Positions 61,178 to 64,000 of a DNA stretch of 64,000 bases are shown piece by piece. The notes under the pieces were generated by a model that did no database searches, had not been told where the DNA came from, and worked only from the letters and a program-made list of their open reading frames with translations. The number at the start of each line of letters is the position of its first letter. Within the stretch, counting starts at the first letter, position 1. Both the position numbers and the translations under genes were made by a program. This DNA is from Dendrolimus kikuchii (Eukaryota; Arthropoda; Insecta; Lepidoptera; Lasiocampidae). The DNA is taken from contig CM034412.1 in NCBI GenBank assembly GCA_019925095.2, forward strand, positions 558,001 to 622,000, given 5' to 3'.

Positions 61178-61765
61178 ATGGCTTGGCAGCTAGGCCTTTA
61201 AGCCAGATCTTAGATTACAATATAGTTTCTTAAGCCTATGTGTAGCATAGCTGAACTGTAGGTAATCAGCTAGTGCCATTCAACGGAGTTCTTGTGACAA
61301 CTCAAAAAGCCACATTTGACTATACAGTTCGTATTTCTCACAAAACACATAATTACTACTCAAAAACTATCAATATCCTACAACTATTGTTCATTTTAGA
61401 GTAATTTTACACATTTTTAGAAAATAAAACTGCACAGCACAACATCCTCTTTCCAAAAAGGCCCACACTGCACATGCACTTCCTCACAACACCAGCATGT
61501 AACAGATACAATCTACATTAGTATAAGTTTAGTATTAAAATTAGAATAAATTAATATAATAACTTATTCTTAAGGTACACCAAAACAGAAAAATTACTAC
61601 ATATAATGTCACATACACTAACAAAAATAAACAATAAGCGTGTATGGAGTCTCAAATTTTTCATAGAAATTAAGTAGTAAAAAAGGGTACGGAACTCAAG
61701 TCCGTAGAGATATTAATAATAATTAAGAAAAAAAAACATCCCCTTTCAGTTCCCGCCAAAAACTC
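61178..61765. mobile_element. rep-G element, interrupted by rep-J
   Basis: Left part to about 61454 and right part 61734-61765 (CATCCCCTTTCAGTTCCCGC) join as in the copy at 38243. Confidence 0.75.
61455..61733 (+). mobile_element. rep-J poly(A) retroposon
   Basis: GGCCCACACTGCACATGCAC to GTACGGAACTCAAGTCCGTA and a run of A. AACATCCTCTTTC before and AACATCCCCTTTC after are a ~13-bp TSD with one mismatch in the rep-G host. Confidence 0.75.
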
Positions 61766-61952
61766 GGGTCTTGTTAATAGTAGATAGCCATAGATAACCA
61801 GATGAGACATGTTTTTTATCAAATTATATTAATTTATAAACAGGCCTATGATACTATTCTGTTTATAAATATGTATTATACATTTTATATATATCGTGTG
61901 TATCATGTATAATAAATATTTATTTTGTCGGTATCCCCACAATATTAGTCTT

Positions 61953-62232
61953 TTTTTATTGCAGGAGTTCAGCAGACAGGCAGACGGCCCACTTGATGGA
62001 AAGCGGTTACCATCGCCTATGGACATTTGCAACACCAAAGGTGCTACAAATGCGCTGCTGCTCTCTTAAGTGAGTCTGGAGTGGTCACTGATGTCGGAAC
62101 ACAACTCAAGGTTGTTATGGCGACATACTTTAGCCATCCAGTCGAGCAAATGCCCTACCACCTGGCCGTGGGTGGTTTTGTCGCCTCTTACGACAGGCCG
62201 CCCGGCCGCAAGAAATTGTATTCTTTCTCCGC
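61953..62232 (-). mobile_element. PA330 retroposon with short internal deletions
   Basis: TTTTTATTGCAGGAGTTCAG to GAAATTGTATTCTTTCTCCG; the TAGACCAGGGGTGG block is lost. Confidence 0.85.
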
Positions 62233-62283
62233 TCGAAGAACCAAAATAACTAATGAGCGTGTTAAATTTAAAAAATTAAATCT

Positions 62284-62350
62284 AGAAATTAAGTTGTAAA
62301 AAAGGGTACGTACGGAACTCGAGTCCGTAGAGTTGTTCATAATATAAAAA
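62284..62350 (+). mobile_element. rep-J 3' end fragment
   Basis: AAAAAAGGGTACGTACGGAA then CTCGAGTCCGTAGAG and an A-rich tail. Confidence 0.65.
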
Positions 62351-62662
62351 AATAAAAAACAATGATATAGAGTATCTGGAGCCGATGTCTCCCACCACAC
62401 TCCAATATGACCGTCCCTTGTACAAAGTGGGAACACCCGAGTTCAATTTATATGCAAATCTGGCTCTTTCGACGCCATGCAATTGCGATGGCCGCGTCTC
62501 GTAAAGGGAGGGAGTTCGACTTTTTACGCTACTTTTATTGTACAACATTGGACAATATTGAAGTTAAACCGTTGGTTGTAAAATTCACGATTATTGCACG
62601 CCCAGGCATCGTTGCCAAGGTTTGGCTTTGTGTACCGTTTGATACAATAGTTTTATTGTATA

Positions 62663-63342
62663 CTAGCTTCTGTCCGCGTGGAATAGTTACTTTAGGCTAA
62701 CGCTAACTTTAACCCGCGACTTTGTTTACGTAGAGGGTGAAAATATTTTTAAATCTCAATGACTGCCCGCCGGCCTTGCACATCATAAATGAGCGCGCAC
62801 TACTTGAACATCATTTTAAAACTGCCATAGCTCCTAAGATATTCATTGAAATCTAATGATGTAAACGGCAATTTTGTTTTAAATTAAATACTTGTGATGA
62901 ATATCGTATTTATTTGGATAAGGATTAATATCATGCTTATAAAAACACCTTCGCAAATAATGCATTATTTTAGAATAAATTTGGTTAGCATAAAAAAGGT
63001 TATAGTGAGCCAACCTTAAAAGATAGACATATGCTGTCGCGGACTTTTTTTTAGAACTTTTAAAGGGGAACAATTCTGTCCTACATAATTTTTGCGAAAG
63101 TTTAACCGTTTACGCAGCGCACGCAGCGGAAGCTCTCAAAAGGAAAAAAGAAACCCCGATTTTGAAACATTCTTCATTGATGCTCCGCTCCTATTGGTCT
63201 TAGCGTGATGATATATAATCTATAGCGTTCCTCGATAAATGGGCTATCCAACACTGAAAGAATTTTTCAAATCAGACCAGTAGTTCCTGAGATTAGCGCG
63301 TTCAAACAAATAAACTCTCCAGCTTTATATATTAGTATAAGA
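62663..63342 (-). mobile_element. Long Hel-1 Helitron, diverged
   Basis: CTAGCTTCTGTCCGCGTGG at the 3' end; the 5' end TCTTATACTAATATATAAAG is at 63342. The interior keeps GCGACAGCATATGTCTATC and a frame with INPYPNKYDIHHKYL that recalls the exon-like block of the other long copies, but the donor motif is not conserved. Confidence 0.72.
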
Positions 63343-63349
63343 TTTAAGC

Positions 63350-63540
63350 TTTTAAACATGAAATTTGAAGTATTAACTAAAAACTTCAAGACATTTCCAA
63401 CTCTATCTGTATGAGCACAGTATGAGCACATCTCATTCTCTCGCAGACGTAGTCCTATAGATTTATGTGTTTATCTCTTTTTAGTGTCGCTTTTTCGTTT
63501 CAAATAAAACGATTCTAAAGAAGTCTCACTTAAGAAAATA
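63350..63540. repeat. rep-T element
   Basis: TTAAGCTTTTAAACATGAAA, TTTGAAGTATTAACTAAAA, TCTCGCAGACGTAGTCC and GATTCTAAAGAAGTC, matching 34866-35075. Confidence 0.6.
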
Positions 63541-64000
63541 GTAGCAAGTTGCTGTTCTTCTATTACCAAAAACCCTTCCGAGTTGTTACAATAGATAAGC
63601 TATTATAGCACTTATGTCTGTCGCAGTAAATGTTCAGAAAATTAAAAAAAAAATGTAACATCACAGAATAGTATGTAACCCGTGAGTGGCGAATATCTCG
63701 CTGATTATTCCAACAATGGCAACCCAAGCAAACATTGCGGACACGCAACATTTTCATTTTTGCAAGGGTGAAAAAACAAACCAAATATTGCAGGCCACGG
63801 TTGACTGTTGACGATTTACATATATATTGTGTAGTGTGTACAGGGTCGAATTTGGGTCAGCTGAGTTGCCAGGTGCCAAAATCTGAATCGCATGATTTTT
63901 TCACATTTTAAGAAAGCAACTTATTCTTTGTTGTAAAATATTGTAAGATTGCAAAAATATCTTAAGTTTCAATACGTTGTACTATGAACTTTGAATTATT
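63541..64000. other. Interval without recognised feature
   Basis: No repeat or coding signal recognised up to the window end. Confidence 0.35.

Overview
Organism and content: this is AT-rich eukaryotic nuclear DNA built almost entirely from decayed transposable elements. The combination of many small Helitrons (A|TC...CTAG|T), Penelope-like elements with a GIY-YIG C-terminus, RTE-type LINEs ending in (TATG)n and a very abundant ~330-bp poly(A) retroposon is what I expect of a moth or butterfly (Lepidoptera) genome. That placement is inference from repeat types, not from a host gene. I could not support any complete host protein-coding gene, tRNA gene, rRNA or CRISPR array. Nearly all long open frames are shadows of repeats. 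Family names used below (RTE-A to RTE-D, PA330, Hel-1/2/3/K, SINE-1 to SINE-4, rep-E to rep-T, TIR-Q) are my own labels. Layout: 1-8.5 kb holds an LTR fragment, two Penelope copies (one interrupted by a Helitron and by the longest RTE-A LINE), rep-R, rep-F, tRNA-derived SINEs and a Jockey/CR1-like LINE end. 8.59-8.99 kb holds an unrecognised GC-richer coding-like stretch. 9.4-12.6 kb holds a Penelope GIY-YIG remnant, several RTE fragments and Helitrons. 13.6-15.4 kb is an end-to-end Helitron array. 17.1-18.2 kb is a Penelope copy bounded by inverted tails, with nested insertions. 18.7-19.3 kb is a 17-bp minisatellite split by a retroposon. 20-25 kb carries several RTE-A insertions with exact target-site duplications (TSDs). 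25.7-33.2 kb holds rep-F/E foldbacks, a Helitron with an exon-like insert, a three-level nest of retroposons and a long-TIR DNA transposon. 35.1-36.8 kb is the longest interval in which I see no repeat. 37-50 kb holds MITEs, more Helitrons and a solo LTR. 50.8-52.0 kb contains repeats with an odd insertion-rich corruption. 52.6-63.5 kb continues with retroposons, a LINE reverse-transcriptase remnant, a TIR-bounded element carrying a gag-like fragment, and further Helitrons. How the parts relate: nesting gives relative ages. RTE-A insertions cut Helitrons, Penelope elements and an LTR, and many keep perfect 8-13 bp duplications, so RTE-A is among the youngest families. Penelope copies and rep-G are older hosts. 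Points most worth checking: the Helitron lineage carrying a short ATG-initiated block followed by an intact GTAAGT splice-donor motif in four copies; the gag-like fragment inside a 33-bp TIR element with a 5-bp TSD; two Penelope copies holding different Helitrons at the same site; and the coding-like stretch at 8589-8993.
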